Origin: Alcanivorax sediminis
Lineage (GTDB): Bacteria; Pseudomonadota; Gammaproteobacteria; Pseudomonadales; Alcanivoracaceae
Assembly: GCF_009601165.1 (NCBI RefSeq)
Contig: NZ_WIRE01000001.1
Coordinates: 3,038,001 to 3,102,000 of the forward strand
Length of the DNA stretch: 64,000 nt
Direction: 5' to 3'
Positions 12,283 to 19,950 of this stretch are shown here, piece after piece; the first letter of the stretch is position 1; every line of letters starts with the position of its first letter. The translations under genes were made by a program, and so were the position numbers. Under the pieces are notes generated by a model that was given only the letters and a program-made list of their open reading frames with translations, did no database searches and was not told where the DNA came from.

Positions 12283-13473
12283 ATGTCCGATATCAGCCTT
12301 TCCGACCGCGTACAACGCATCAAACCGTCTCCTACCCTGGCCATCACCGCCAAAGCCGGTGAACTTCGCGCGCAGGGCAAAGACATTATTGGGCTGGGCG
12401 CAGGTGAGCCGGATTTCGATACCCCGGAACACATCAAGCAAGCCGCCATCGAAGCAATCAACGCTGGGAAGACCAAGTACACCCCGGTCGACGGCACTCC
12501 TGGTCTGAAAAAAGCCATTATCGACAAGTACAAGCGCGATAACGGCCTGGACTACGAAGCGAACCAGATCCTGGTATCCAGCGGTGGCAAGCAGTCCTTC
12601 TTCAACATGGCGCTGGCCCTGCTGAACGACGGTGACGAAGCCATCATTCCGGCCCCCTACTGGGTAAGCTATCCGGACATGGTACTGGTCGCTGGCGGTG
12701 TCCCCGTGATCATCGAAACCGACGTGAACAGCCGCTTCAAGATCACGGCTGAGCAGCTGGAAGCCGCGATCACGCCAAAAACCCGTCTGTTCGTGATCAA
12801 CAGCCCGTCCAACCCCTCCGGCATGGCCTACTCCGTCGAAGAACTGGCCGCCATCGGCGAGGTACTGAAGAAGCACCCGAACATCATCGTCGCCACCGAC
12901 GACATGTACGAGCACATTCTGTGGACCGGCAAGCCGTTCGTGAACATCCTCAACGCCACCCCGGAGCTGTACGACCGCACCGTGGTCATGAATGGCGTCT
13001 CCAAGGCCTACTCCATGACGGGCTGGCGGATTGGTTACGCTGCAGGCCCGCAAAAGCTGATCGGCGCCATGAAGAAGGTGCAATCCCAGTCCACCTCCAA
13101 CCCGGCCTCCATCAGCCAAGCGGCGGCTGAAGCCGCCCTCAACGGCGATCAGGGCTGTGTGGACGAGATGGTCAAGCACTTCAAGGAGCGTCACGACTAC
13201 CTGACCGCGGCGCTGGATGCCTTGCCAGGCGTGAAATGCGCCCAGGGTGACGGCACCTTCTATGCCTTCCCGGACTTCTCCGAAGCCATTGCCAACATGG
13301 ACGGCGTCGAATCTGATACCGACCTGGCCGCGCTGCTGCTGGAAACCGCCGAAGTGGCGCTGGTACCGGGCTCCGCCTTCGGCGCGCCGGGCTGCATGCG
13401 CCTGTCTTTTGCCGTTGGCATGGACACTCTCAAGGAAGCAATTCGCCGAATTGAGCAGGCTCTGGCTAAATAA
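12283..13473 (+). CDS. Pyridoxal-phosphate aspartate/aromatic aminotransferase (class I)
   Basis: This is a fold-type I aminotransferase, probably an aspartate aminotransferase of the AspB type. The 396-residue product has the PLP lysine in GVSKAYSMTGWRIGYAAG (Lys241), the family motifs GAGEPDFDTP and NSPSNPSG, and a C-terminal Arg-containing CMRLSFAVG. I chose the ATG at 12283 because GAGGAG lies a few bases upstream and the MSD...SDRVQRIKPSPT opening is typical; upstream in-frame sequence is non-coding in character. It is a single gene, followed by a hairpin and tRNA-Asn. Substrate preference (aspartate, prephenate or alanine) is not settled by the sequence. Confidence 0.9.
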   Translation: MSDISLSDRVQRIKPSPTLAITAKAGELRAQGKDIIGLGAGEPDFDTPEHIKQAAIEAINAGKTKYTPVDGTPGLKKAIIDKYKRDNGLDYEANQILVSSGGKQSFFNMALALLNDGDEAIIPAPYWVSYPDMVLVAGGVPVIIETDVNSRFKITAEQLEAAITPKTRLFVINSPSNPSGMAYSVEELAAIGEVLKKHPNIIVATDDMYEHILWTGKPFVNILNATPELYDRTVVMNGVSKAYSMTGWRIGYAAGPQKLIGAMKKVQSQSTSNPASISQAAAEAALNGDQGCVDEMVKHFKERHDYLTAALDALPGVKCAQGDGTFYAFPDFSEAIANMDGVESDTDLAALLLETAEVALVPGSAFGAPGCMRLSFAVGMDTLKEAIRRIEQALAK

Positions 13474-13496
13474 TCAGCAAACGATCTCCCGGGGTG

Positions 13497-13525
13497 TTGA
13501 CGACCCCGGGGGGCATCACTAATAT
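13497..13525 (+). promoter_or_regulatory. Sigma-70 promoter of tRNA-Asn
   Basis: TTGACG at 13497-13502 is followed after exactly 17 bases by TAATAT (13520-13525), and the tRNA begins 17 bases later. A hairpin CCCGGGGT/ACCCCGGG (13488-13510) overlaps the -35 element and could end the aminotransferase transcript. Confidence 0.7.
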
Positions 13526-13541
13526 ACGCGCCTCAAGACAT

Positions 13542-13617
13542 TCCGCCTTAGCTCAGTTGGTAGAGCAAATGACTGTTAATCATTGGGTCGCTGGTTCGAG
13601 CCCAGCAGGCGGAGCCA
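13542..13617 (+). tRNA. tRNA-Asn (anticodon GTT)
   Basis: The 76-base cloverleaf has acceptor TCCGCCT/AGGCGGA, D arm GCTC...GAGC, anticodon loop CTGTTAA with GTT, T arm GCTGG-TTCGAGC-CCAGC, discriminator G and encoded CCA. It marks the boundary between core genes and the polysaccharide locus. Confidence 0.97.
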
Positions 13618-13622
13618 AATAG

Positions 13623-13656
13623 AAAAGGCCGGTATCGAAAGATACCGGCCTTTTTC
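13623..13656 (+). terminator. Intrinsic terminator of tRNA-Asn
   Basis: GGCCGGTATC-GAAA-GATACCGGCC, a perfect 10-bp stem with a GAAA tetraloop, is followed by TTTTT. It lies just after the tRNA CCA. Confidence 0.9.
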
Positions 13657-13685
13657 TTTGTCCAATGATTGCTCGCCCTGCGGTC

Positions 13686-13748
13686 GACTGTTAATCATTG
13701 GTGAATTCAATTGAATTCACCTAGTTCGAGCCCAGCAGGCGGAGCCAA
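13686..13748 (+). pseudogene. Remnant tRNA-Asn: duplicated 3' half with a palindrome insert
   Basis: Starting at GACTGTTAATCATTGG, this copies the anticodon arm, T arm and acceptor 3' strand of the intact tRNA (ending GGCGGAGCCA), but it lacks the D arm and 5' acceptor strand. The bases GTCGCTG of the original are replaced by a perfect 22-bp palindrome at 13700-13721 (GGTGAATTCAA/TTGAATTCACC). It cannot fold as a tRNA. A diverged copy of the terminator follows. Confidence 0.85.
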
Positions 13749-13754
13749 ACAGGA

Positions 13755-13785
13755 AAGGCCAGTATCGAAAGGTACTGGCCTTTTT
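13755..13785 (+). terminator. Second, diverged copy of the tRNA terminator
   Basis: GGCCAGTATC-GAAA-GGTACTGGCC then TTTTT. Compared with the first copy it has a compensatory G-C to A-T change and a G-T wobble, so the stem is preserved. This suggests selection for termination after the duplication. Confidence 0.8.
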
Positions 13786-14134
13786 CTTTGCCCAATGACT
13801 GGCCGCCCTGAGGTCGACAACCCATCCCTGGGTTGTGCTAAATTACCAACCCTGTCGGCTAAGCCATGCAGATAGGCCAAATCCTCTCACTGAGACAGAA
13901 GTTTCCATAGCCATTCTCAAGCCCCGCTCTCTTATAACAGCGATCAATAGCTGATACGACACTACAGGCTCAGTCAGGCTGGGGAGTAGCGCAACCTGAA
14001 ACTCCGCACGTTATCCCTTATCATGTAGCTGCCAAACAGCGCTCATCAGTGCAAGGCGTACTTAACACCCCACCACAACCCTGAAGTTAGTTTGTTTCAG
14101 ATTCCATCCAAAATAATTGAGTACAGAGTGCCGC
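13786..14134. other. Region between tRNA remnant and polysaccharide locus
   Basis: A third trace of the tandem unit (CCAATGACTGGCCGCCCTGAGGTCGAC-like, 13790-13817) ends the duplication. A hairpin ACAACCCA/TGGGTTGT lies at 13817-13836. The remaining 300 bases contain no ORF I can support, and base composition shifts towards AT. The promoter for the glycosyltransferase at 14135 must lie here. Confidence 0.5.
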
Positions 14135-15196
14135 ATGCCAAGCAGTCCTACCCCCTGTATTGCCTTCATTATCACTAAAAGCGAAGTGGGCGGAGCCCAG
14201 CGATGGGTCCTGGATCAAATCAAGCTGCTTGAACAGCATGTAAAATGCATCGTGATTACAGGTGAACGAGGTTGGCTGAGTGAATCCATCCAGAAAGCTC
14301 AAGTCTTCATCGAACCAGCATTACTACGTCGACCACCAACCCCCGGAGGCCTCTGGCGCCTCTCTCGTATACTCAAGCAAAATAATGTATCAAGCCTGGT
14401 TGCAAGCTCCGCAAACGCCGGTATCTATGCCCGATTAGTCAGAATAATCCTACCCAGGCTATATGTGGTCTATGTGTCTCATGGTTGGTCGTCCATCTAC
14501 AATGGGGGGAAGCTGGAAACCGTCTACACCTCGTTAGAACGCCTTCTAGCTCGAATGACACACAAAGTCTTGTGCGTCTCCGAATCTGATTTGGAGCGGG
14601 CCATGAACAGAATCAGAATTGCTCCAGAAAAATGCACACTGATTACGAATGCCATTTTTCCAGAACAAAAGGAAATCAGTCAGGCACTTCCACGCTCACC
14701 CTGGAAAATACTTTTTGTAGGTCGTTTGGCAAGCCCCAAAAGACCTGACCTCCTCATTGAAGCGGTAAAGCTCCTGAGCAGCGTAGAGGTAGAGCTAACC
14801 ATAGTCGGGGATGGGCCACAAAATAGCCTGCTAATCACAGAAAATAATCAGCGAATAAAATGGCTTGGGGAAATCAAGGGCTTTAGTGACTTCGGCAGTT
14901 ACCACATCTTTTGTCTAATTTCAGACTCTGAAGGTCTCCCTATGTCAGCGCTAGAGGCATGCGCCAACGGCACCCCTGTTCTGCTAAGTGAAGTGGGCGG
15001 CTGCCCTGAACTAGTCACAACTAACGGGCTGACAACCCCAAACAGCGCTGAGGAGATTTCAAAGAAAATAATCACCATTATCAATGATTATTCTCGATTC
15101 AGCATGGAAGCACGAAGACAAGCCAAGAAGTATGATATCCGGGAGAAAACCCAGAACTATCTTGACCTATATTTAAACCAAGCCAGTGATCAATAG
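14135..15196 (+). CDS. Glycosyltransferase family 4
   Basis: The 353-residue product has a GT-B fold layout: an N-terminal acceptor domain starting CIAFIITKSEVGGAQRWVL (the GGA motif common in GT4) and a C-terminal nucleotide-sugar domain with ILFVGRLASPKRPDLLIEA, and SDSEGLPMSALEACANGTPVL, which holds the E-x7-E signature. It is predicted to add a sugar to the lipid-linked repeat unit at the cytoplasmic membrane face. I chose the ATG at 14135 over a TTG six codons upstream. It is the only gene on the plus strand at this end and faces the minus-strand cluster; its composition is more AT-rich than the core genes. Confidence 0.85.
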   Translation: MPSSPTPCIAFIITKSEVGGAQRWVLDQIKLLEQHVKCIVITGERGWLSESIQKAQVFIEPALLRRPPTPGGLWRLSRILKQNNVSSLVASSANAGIYARLVRIILPRLYVVYVSHGWSSIYNGGKLETVYTSLERLLARMTHKVLCVSESDLERAMNRIRIAPEKCTLITNAIFPEQKEISQALPRSPWKILFVGRLASPKRPDLLIEAVKLLSSVEVELTIVGDGPQNSLLITENNQRIKWLGEIKGFSDFGSYHIFCLISDSEGLPMSALEACANGTPVLLSEVGGCPELVTTNGLTTPNSAEEISKKIITIINDYSRFSMEARRQAKKYDIREKTQNYLDLYLNQASDQ

Positions 15197-16095
15197 CCTT
15201 TAAAGAAAACCGGAAAGAACAATCTGACAGCCTGCCTTACAAAACGCGGCTGAAGGACAACCAAAGGGTAAGTAACGAAAGCCTTCCACAAATAATTGAG
15301 ACCACTTCGGAGTGAATCAGGTCCAGCCTCAGACGAAGCTGCCAAAAATGCATTGGAGCATGCACGCTGGTATAGTGGGTGGTTTCTGTACAAATCAAGA
15401 ACCTGCGCCCTTCCCTCATTCATCTTGGTAATATTTGAAGAAATGTTGGTTCCGTGCTTTCGATACAGACAGGCAACACCCTCAATCGAATCAAGCGTTT
15501 TTCCTGTCTCTGCAAGCTTGAGCAACATGTACCAGTCTTCAAGGATAATGCCATCGAGATATCCTCCCGTTTCCTTGAGAGCCTTAAGTCTTGCCATCTG
15601 AGTGGCAGCAGGAAGGAAGTGGCGATGCAAAAAAATGTCGCCGAACCCATACACACGACGCGGGGTAGGCATTGTAGCTTCATGCTTGCCATCAGCATGA
15701 ATAATTTCAACCCCCGAAAATACAGCTGCACTCTGTGGATTGGCTTCAAGAAAATTTACTTGCAGTGCTGTCTTGTCTCGGCACATCAAGTCATCAGACG
15801 CAATAATGGAAACATACTCTCCTTTGCACCACTCCAAAGCCTCATTAATCGTCGCACATAATCCTTTATTTGGACGAGAACGGAATTCAAAACGAGAAAA
15901 TCTTTCCTGGCAAAGACCACGGATTGACTCCACGGCATTTACTGAAAAATCAGTTGAACCATCATCAATAATGATTAGCTCAACCATTCTATAAGTCTGC
16001 TCAATTATACTGTTAATAGTATCAAGTATATAACCTTCGTGGTTATACAGAGGAACGATTATAGAAACGAGAGGCTCGAATTTCTTTTTAGTCAT
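15190..16095 (-). CDS. Glycosyltransferase family 2
   Basis: The 301-residue product has a GT-A fold: SIIVPLYNHEGYILDTINSI at residues 11-30, IIIDDGSTD (nucleotide binding), and a metal-binding acidic motif in IIASDDLMCR. The C-terminal region (EDWYMLLKLAETG) carries the ED expected for the catalytic base. It probably transfers one sugar of the O-unit. It is the last gene of the minus-strand cluster and overlaps the upstream gene by four bases. Its end overlaps the convergent GT4 gene by seven bases. Confidence 0.85.
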   Translation of the reverse strand: MTKKKFEPLVSIIVPLYNHEGYILDTINSIIEQTYRMVELIIIDDGSTDFSVNAVESIRGLCQERFSRFEFRSRPNKGLCATINEALEWCKGEYVSIIASDDLMCRDKTALQVNFLEANPQSAAVFSGVEIIHADGKHEATMPTPRRVYGFGDIFLHRHFLPAATQMARLKALKETGGYLDGIILEDWYMLLKLAETGKTLDSIEGVACLYRKHGTNISSNITKMNEGRAQVLDLYRNHPLYQRACSNAFLAASSEAGPDSLRSGLNYLWKAFVTYPLVVLQPRFVRQAVRLFFPVFFKGY

Positions 16096-16979
16096 TTTCT
16101 GGAATAGCTATCAATCAGCGAATAAGAGGAGCGGTTAATGAGAGAACAACTTCGCCGTTTTGAAAACTCATTTATCATCTGATGAGCATAAAAAGTGCGC
16201 GCACTAATATCCAAAAGCTCAGACATTCGCCATTTCTCAACTTTTTCAGGGTTTTTCCGGAGCACTTCCTTTTCATCAGGAAGATTAAAGTGCCGATGAG
16301 TAATTACGAGCTCATTAGTTACCTGATCAACATCAACATCATTATGAAAGCTCATATCTGCGCCAAATATTTCAATTACCTCATACCCCGCCCAGACTGA
16401 CAAAAAACAGGCCAGAATCAGAACATTAATCTGTGGAGGGCTATAGTAACCGGATGAAAAAAGAACATTTCCAAGCGCAGAAAAATCCTTTTCCTCATAG
16501 TTCCTGACATTAATTTTCTTGAATGAGATAAGAGGATTGGTCACTCGGGCACGAATAATATCAAGATCCGCATGATAAGGAACAATAACTGTCAGCCCCC
16601 AACTTGTCGCACTATTGATTTTATCGAACGTCTTATTCCTTCTTTCAACAAAATCATGATGAGCAGAATCGCTAAAGAAATACTCATCAAAAAACAGATA
16701 AAACCTCGGCTTTAAGGTTTCGTATAGTGGATCATCACAAAAATTATTAACGCACCAAAAATCACAGCCCGACTCTCTAGATTTAATTTCTTCGCGATCA
16801 CTCTTTATGCTCGGCCCATTACCGAGGACAACAGCTTTGTTAGCAATACCAGAAAAAATGGCTGGATCGATCCTGCGGGCACCAGCACGATGAGCCTTTA
16901 TAAAACCCCACAAATCAACGATAAAAAACTTTGCGAAAAACTTCAGGCAGGAGGCCTGCCTTTTAAAGTTTTCAATCAT
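16092..16979 (-). CDS. GNGPS-motif protein, putative CMP-sugar transferase (DUF115/GT42-like)
   Basis: The 295-residue protein has AVVLGNGPSIKSD (GNGPS at 53-57), a glycine-rich motif seen in DUF115/MAF-type transferases and in bacterial sialyltransferases of family GT42. FWCVNNF and EVIEIFGADMSFH also fit that fold. I infer a transferase that uses the CMP-activated sugar made by the adjoining genes. The ATG overlaps the stop of the HAD gene upstream, so the two are probably coupled. The assignment rests on motif resemblance only; a pterin-kinase-like (MptE) fold is the alternative reading of the same motif. Confidence 0.55.
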   Translation of the reverse strand: MIENFKRQASCLKFFAKFFIVDLWGFIKAHRAGARRIDPAIFSGIANKAVVLGNGPSIKSDREEIKSRESGCDFWCVNNFCDDPLYETLKPRFYLFFDEYFFSDSAHHDFVERRNKTFDKINSATSWGLTVIVPYHADLDIIRARVTNPLISFKKINVRNYEEKDFSALGNVLFSSGYYSPPQINVLILACFLSVWAGYEVIEIFGADMSFHNDVDVDQVTNELVITHRHFNLPDEKEVLRKNPEKVEKWRMSELLDISARTFYAHQMINEFSKRRSCSLINRSSYSLIDSYSRK

Positions 16980-17638
16980 AACAACCTCAAAATTTCAGAT
17001 ATATCATTGCACCAGGACAATGACTCCGCCTCGACCCAAGCCTCCCAATTATATACCTCAGACCAGCCAGCAAGAAAAATGAAATCCAATCCCAAGGCAG
17101 CCGAAGAATAATAATCATATTTGCTGTCGCCAATATAGACCGCCGGCAGCTTAATGTTGCCACCTATCTCACGAGTGAAAATATCGATTTTGTTATCTGG
17201 ACTCCCGAAAATACCACCATCGAAAAGGTGCTCTATTCCTCGTGCTTTGAAAACTGACCTCAGCTCCCTCTGATCCCCACCAGACACCAATACCCAAGAT
17301 TGATTTGGAGTTGCAGCACGGAGATCCACTAGAGAATCAGCCATTTTGCACTCATGAAGCCCCTGCATTACAAACTCAGCATAGCGGTCAAGCAGGACCT
17401 CAAAACCAAAGCCGGCCAATTTCTCACCAACAATTTCATCAATGAAATATTGAAATTTCTGATAACGTGAAACCCCACCATGCTTAACATGGTAGTCTAC
17501 GAGGGCATAGGCGGCCTCTTCCCCATAAGGGATGGCTGCATTATAGAAAGCCTGGGTTTTCACCTTATTAGAATCCAGAACGACACCATCGCAGTCGAAA
17601 ACGATTGTGGCTGAGTTATTTATAATTCTCTGAATCAT
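16976..17638 (-). CDS. HAD-family sugar-phosphate phosphatase
   Basis: The 220-residue product has HAD motif I FDCDGVVLDSNK (nucleophile Asp15, acid Asp17), motif II region VLVSGGD, and motif IV GDSKYDYYSSAALG. An alpha-helical cap lies between motif I and II, as in beta-phosphoglucomutase-like (subclass I) enzymes. I start at the ATG at 17638, which overlaps the stop of the CMP-sugar synthetase (ATGA); an earlier in-frame ATG lies inside that gene. By position it may dephosphorylate the product of the aldolase before CMP activation, as KdsC does for Kdo-8-phosphate. This role is inferred. Confidence 0.75.
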   Translation of the reverse strand: MIQRIINNSATIVFDCDGVVLDSNKVKTQAFYNAAIPYGEEAAYALVDYHVKHGGVSRYQKFQYFIDEIVGEKLAGFGFEVLLDRYAEFVMQGLHECKMADSLVDLRAATPNQSWVLVSGGDQRELRSVFKARGIEHLFDGGIFGSPDNKIDIFTREIGGNIKLPAVYIGDSKYDYYSSAALGLDFIFLAGWSEVYNWEAWVEAESLSWCNDISEILRLL

Positions 17639-18327
17639 AGTGAAACCAGTTTTTTCTCCAAAAGACACTCCGCTATCAAAAAATCCTCCTCCCAATCGAT
17701 ATCAAACCCAGTAAACCCTGGCGTTTCATAAAGATAAGTTTTTTGACCAATTCGGTCTCCGCATTCAATATAAATGTCTGATGATGCAATAAATGCAGCA
17801 CTGTTAATTTCATTTAATGGCGCGAGCGTCTGGGTCCTAGGCCACTTCTCAACAGATCGGTCATAATTAACAGGACCATCATCATCCCAGACAAATCCCT
17901 TCAACTTATTGACGCTCATTAATGAATCAAAACCTAAAGGCAACGCTTCAAAGTATGAAACAATCATTTCGTCATAAACTTTTGACGTAACGAACGGAGA
18001 GGTCACATGAGTCCAGAGGATGTGCTCATCCTTTATCAAATCAGCGACATGAGGAACCAGCTCGTCCGTACTCGTCTGGCTCCCGGACAGTAACTCTGCG
18101 CGACGATGGATGACAATTCTGTCATCACCAACCGATTGAGCATATGAGATGATCTCTTCGTCATTTGTAGAAAGGACCAGTGATTTTATATGTTCTGCGG
18201 AGAGAATCTGCTCTATCTTGATACTTAACAAGCCATACTCTCTATTTGAGAAAGGCCGTATATTCTTTTTGGGTACCCTTTGGCTACCCTTGCGACATGG
18301 CAAAAAACATACTACAGAATCATTCAT
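17635..18327 (-). CDS. CMP-sugar synthetase (acylneuraminate cytidylyltransferase family)
   Basis: The 230-residue protein has the NeuA/KdsB-type P-loop substitute LPCRKGSQRVPKKNIRPF (residues 9-26), LVLSTNDEEI and WTHVTSPFV. These indicate transfer of CMP from CTP to a 2-keto-3-deoxy-type sugar acid. It lies between the aldolase fusion and the HAD phosphatase with overlaps at both ends. No NeuB, PseI or KdsA synthase is present nearby, so the sugar is not obviously sialic, pseudaminic or Kdo. The exact substrate is unknown. Confidence 0.8.
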   Translation of the reverse strand: MNDSVVCFLPCRKGSQRVPKKNIRPFSNREYGLLSIKIEQILSAEHIKSLVLSTNDEEIISYAQSVGDDRIVIHRRAELLSGSQTSTDELVPHVADLIKDEHILWTHVTSPFVTSKVYDEMIVSYFEALPLGFDSLMSVNKLKGFVWDDDGPVNYDRSVEKWPRTQTLAPLNEINSAAFIASSDIYIECGDRIGQKTYLYETPGFTGFDIDWEEDFLIAECLLEKKLVSL

Positions 18328-19943
18328 AAACCTGCTCCATAAATGCTTTTTGCCTCAAGATCGTAACGGGTAGGCGTGACCGCATAAAGCTGGATTGAAC
18401 CAGCCTGCTTTTCATACTGACGAATAAGCGCATTCATTTCTTGGTTGCGAGGATCTTCTCCGGAATACCCATCGAACCCGGCCATGTATACTCTCTCAGC
18501 CTTTCCACTAGCAGCAAGGGCCAGAGCATATGCGACAACTAATGAGGAAGGGAGAACGCAATAGTTACGGCCAAACTCAAATGTGTTTGATTCAATACCT
18601 ACACCAAAATCGTATAAAGTCTTACCAGACAATGCGCTCTTGATCTTGCCAGGAAGCATTGATGCTGGAGTAATCAATGGCTGAGGAAGGTTTACATGTA
18701 AATCAATATCAGCTAGCAGACGAGCAGGGTGACAAGCAGCTCTAAAATCAATCAGCTCACTAGCGATGATACTTTGTGCATTCAGCGCTATGACAACTGG
18801 TTTATTCACTTTTATGTATTGCTCAATCGCAACTTTGTGCTTTTCTACGCCAGGGCCGGTACCTAGCAAGAGTAGGTCTCTACCTTTCAGCACGGACTCT
18901 GGGGACCAAGCTCCATATGGCACGCCACTGTAAAAGTGTCGAGCTGCTTCCAGCTTATCGCTGGAGAAACCAGCGCCACCAGCGGTCTTAAGATAGTCCA
19001 AAACTGCGATGATATCTTCTTCGCTATAGCGAGAATCAGTCAGCATCTCCTGGACATATGTTGGGTGAATCCCATACTTTCCAGATAAAAAATAATAAGG
19101 GTTGCTCCCCCACCCGCATTGCTCTTGAAGGGGCTTAAAGAAACTATCAATAATTCTCAAAAGGGGCATCATGTCAACGCCATGATCTAACCCATACCTT
19201 TTCTCTATGAGTAACTCTTCCGTTCTGGCATTCCCAGGCCCTCTTCCCATACCGGTTACAGTAGAGTCCAACCATACAACACCGTTTTTACTTGCGGTCA
19301 GGGTATTCTGAAGCGCCATGCGCATATTATCATGAGTATGAATCCCCAAATCTCCGCTCCAGCCCACCCTCAAAGCTGCGATAACACGCTCCACGTCCTC
19401 GGGCCCCATCCCGCCCAGTGAGTCCGCAAAATAAAGAACATCAATAGGATAAGATTTCGCTTTACTGCCTAGCTCCCTGATTCGATCATCAGAACATGAA
19501 GCAATTTGCATCAGATTGAATCCGACTGTATAGCCTTTATCTTTTAACCATTGCGCTGCAGGTAATGCGGCCTCAAACTCATGAATATGACAGGCGACCC
19601 GTACAAGGCTGACAGGGGAGGAGTCTTGGCTCTCCGGGAAAAGCAATTTCAAGCTTTCCTCAAGCCCTGCCCCTTTAAGTATCTCACCCGCATTCACCAT
19701 CACTCCGTAATTCACCCCTTCAGGTAACGATAAGGAGCGAAGGTAAGAATCTGTTGTAAATGCGAATGGGCCCTTGTATCCGTTATTTGAAAGGGAGCGA
19801 AGGCCAAGCTCCACGTAGTCAACACCAGCTGCACACATTGCTTCCGCATAGGTAATTACAACATCAACTGGGAAGTCCCAGGAGTTGTAGTACCCTCCGT
19901 CTCTCAAAGTACAATCAAGCAGTATTTCTTGGTTATCAATCAC
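18324..19943 (-). CDS. HMGL-like aldolase fused to a GTGPG-type domain
   Basis: The 539-residue protein has two parts. Residues 1-345 form a DRE-TIM barrel of the HMG-CoA lyase/isopropylmalate synthase type: DCTLRDGGYYN (10-20), metal-binding HTHDN (202-206) and TGMGRGPGNA. Residues 352-539 begin LLLLGTGPGVEKHK (GTGPG 361-365) and resemble the GNGPS domain of the gene at 16092. The start is GTG with AAGTGAG six bases upstream. No CoA-binding function is evident. I infer that the barrel makes or breaks a C-C bond in a keto-sugar acid that the next gene activates with CMP. The role of the second domain is unknown. Confidence 0.65.
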   Translation of the reverse strand: MIDNQEILLDCTLRDGGYYNSWDFPVDVVITYAEAMCAAGVDYVELGLRSLSNNGYKGPFAFTTDSYLRSLSLPEGVNYGVMVNAGEILKGAGLEESLKLLFPESQDSSPVSLVRVACHIHEFEAALPAAQWLKDKGYTVGFNLMQIASCSDDRIRELGSKAKSYPIDVLYFADSLGGMGPEDVERVIAALRVGWSGDLGIHTHDNMRMALQNTLTASKNGVVWLDSTVTGMGRGPGNARTEELLIEKRYGLDHGVDMMPLLRIIDSFFKPLQEQCGWGSNPYYFLSGKYGIHPTYVQEMLTDSRYSEEDIIAVLDYLKTAGGAGFSSDKLEAARHFYSGVPYGAWSPESVLKGRDLLLLGTGPGVEKHKVAIEQYIKVNKPVVIALNAQSIIASELIDFRAACHPARLLADIDLHVNLPQPLITPASMLPGKIKSALSGKTLYDFGVGIESNTFEFGRNYCVLPSSLVVAYALALAASGKAERVYMAGFDGYSGEDPRNQEMNALIRQYEKQAGSIQLYAVTPTRYDLEAKSIYGAGL

Positions 19944-19950
19944 AATTTGC

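Noticed and set aside
11875..13194. Minus-strand ORF of 439 codons
   Set aside because: It is antisense to the aminotransferase, which carries all family motifs on the plus strand.
13686..13748. Second functional tRNA-Asn
   Set aside because: It lacks the D arm and 5' acceptor strand and contains a palindrome in place of part of the anticodon-to-T region.
13786..14134. JUMPstart/ops element before the polysaccharide locus
   Set aside because: I did not see GGCGGTAG in the leader regions I read. The search was by eye and limited.
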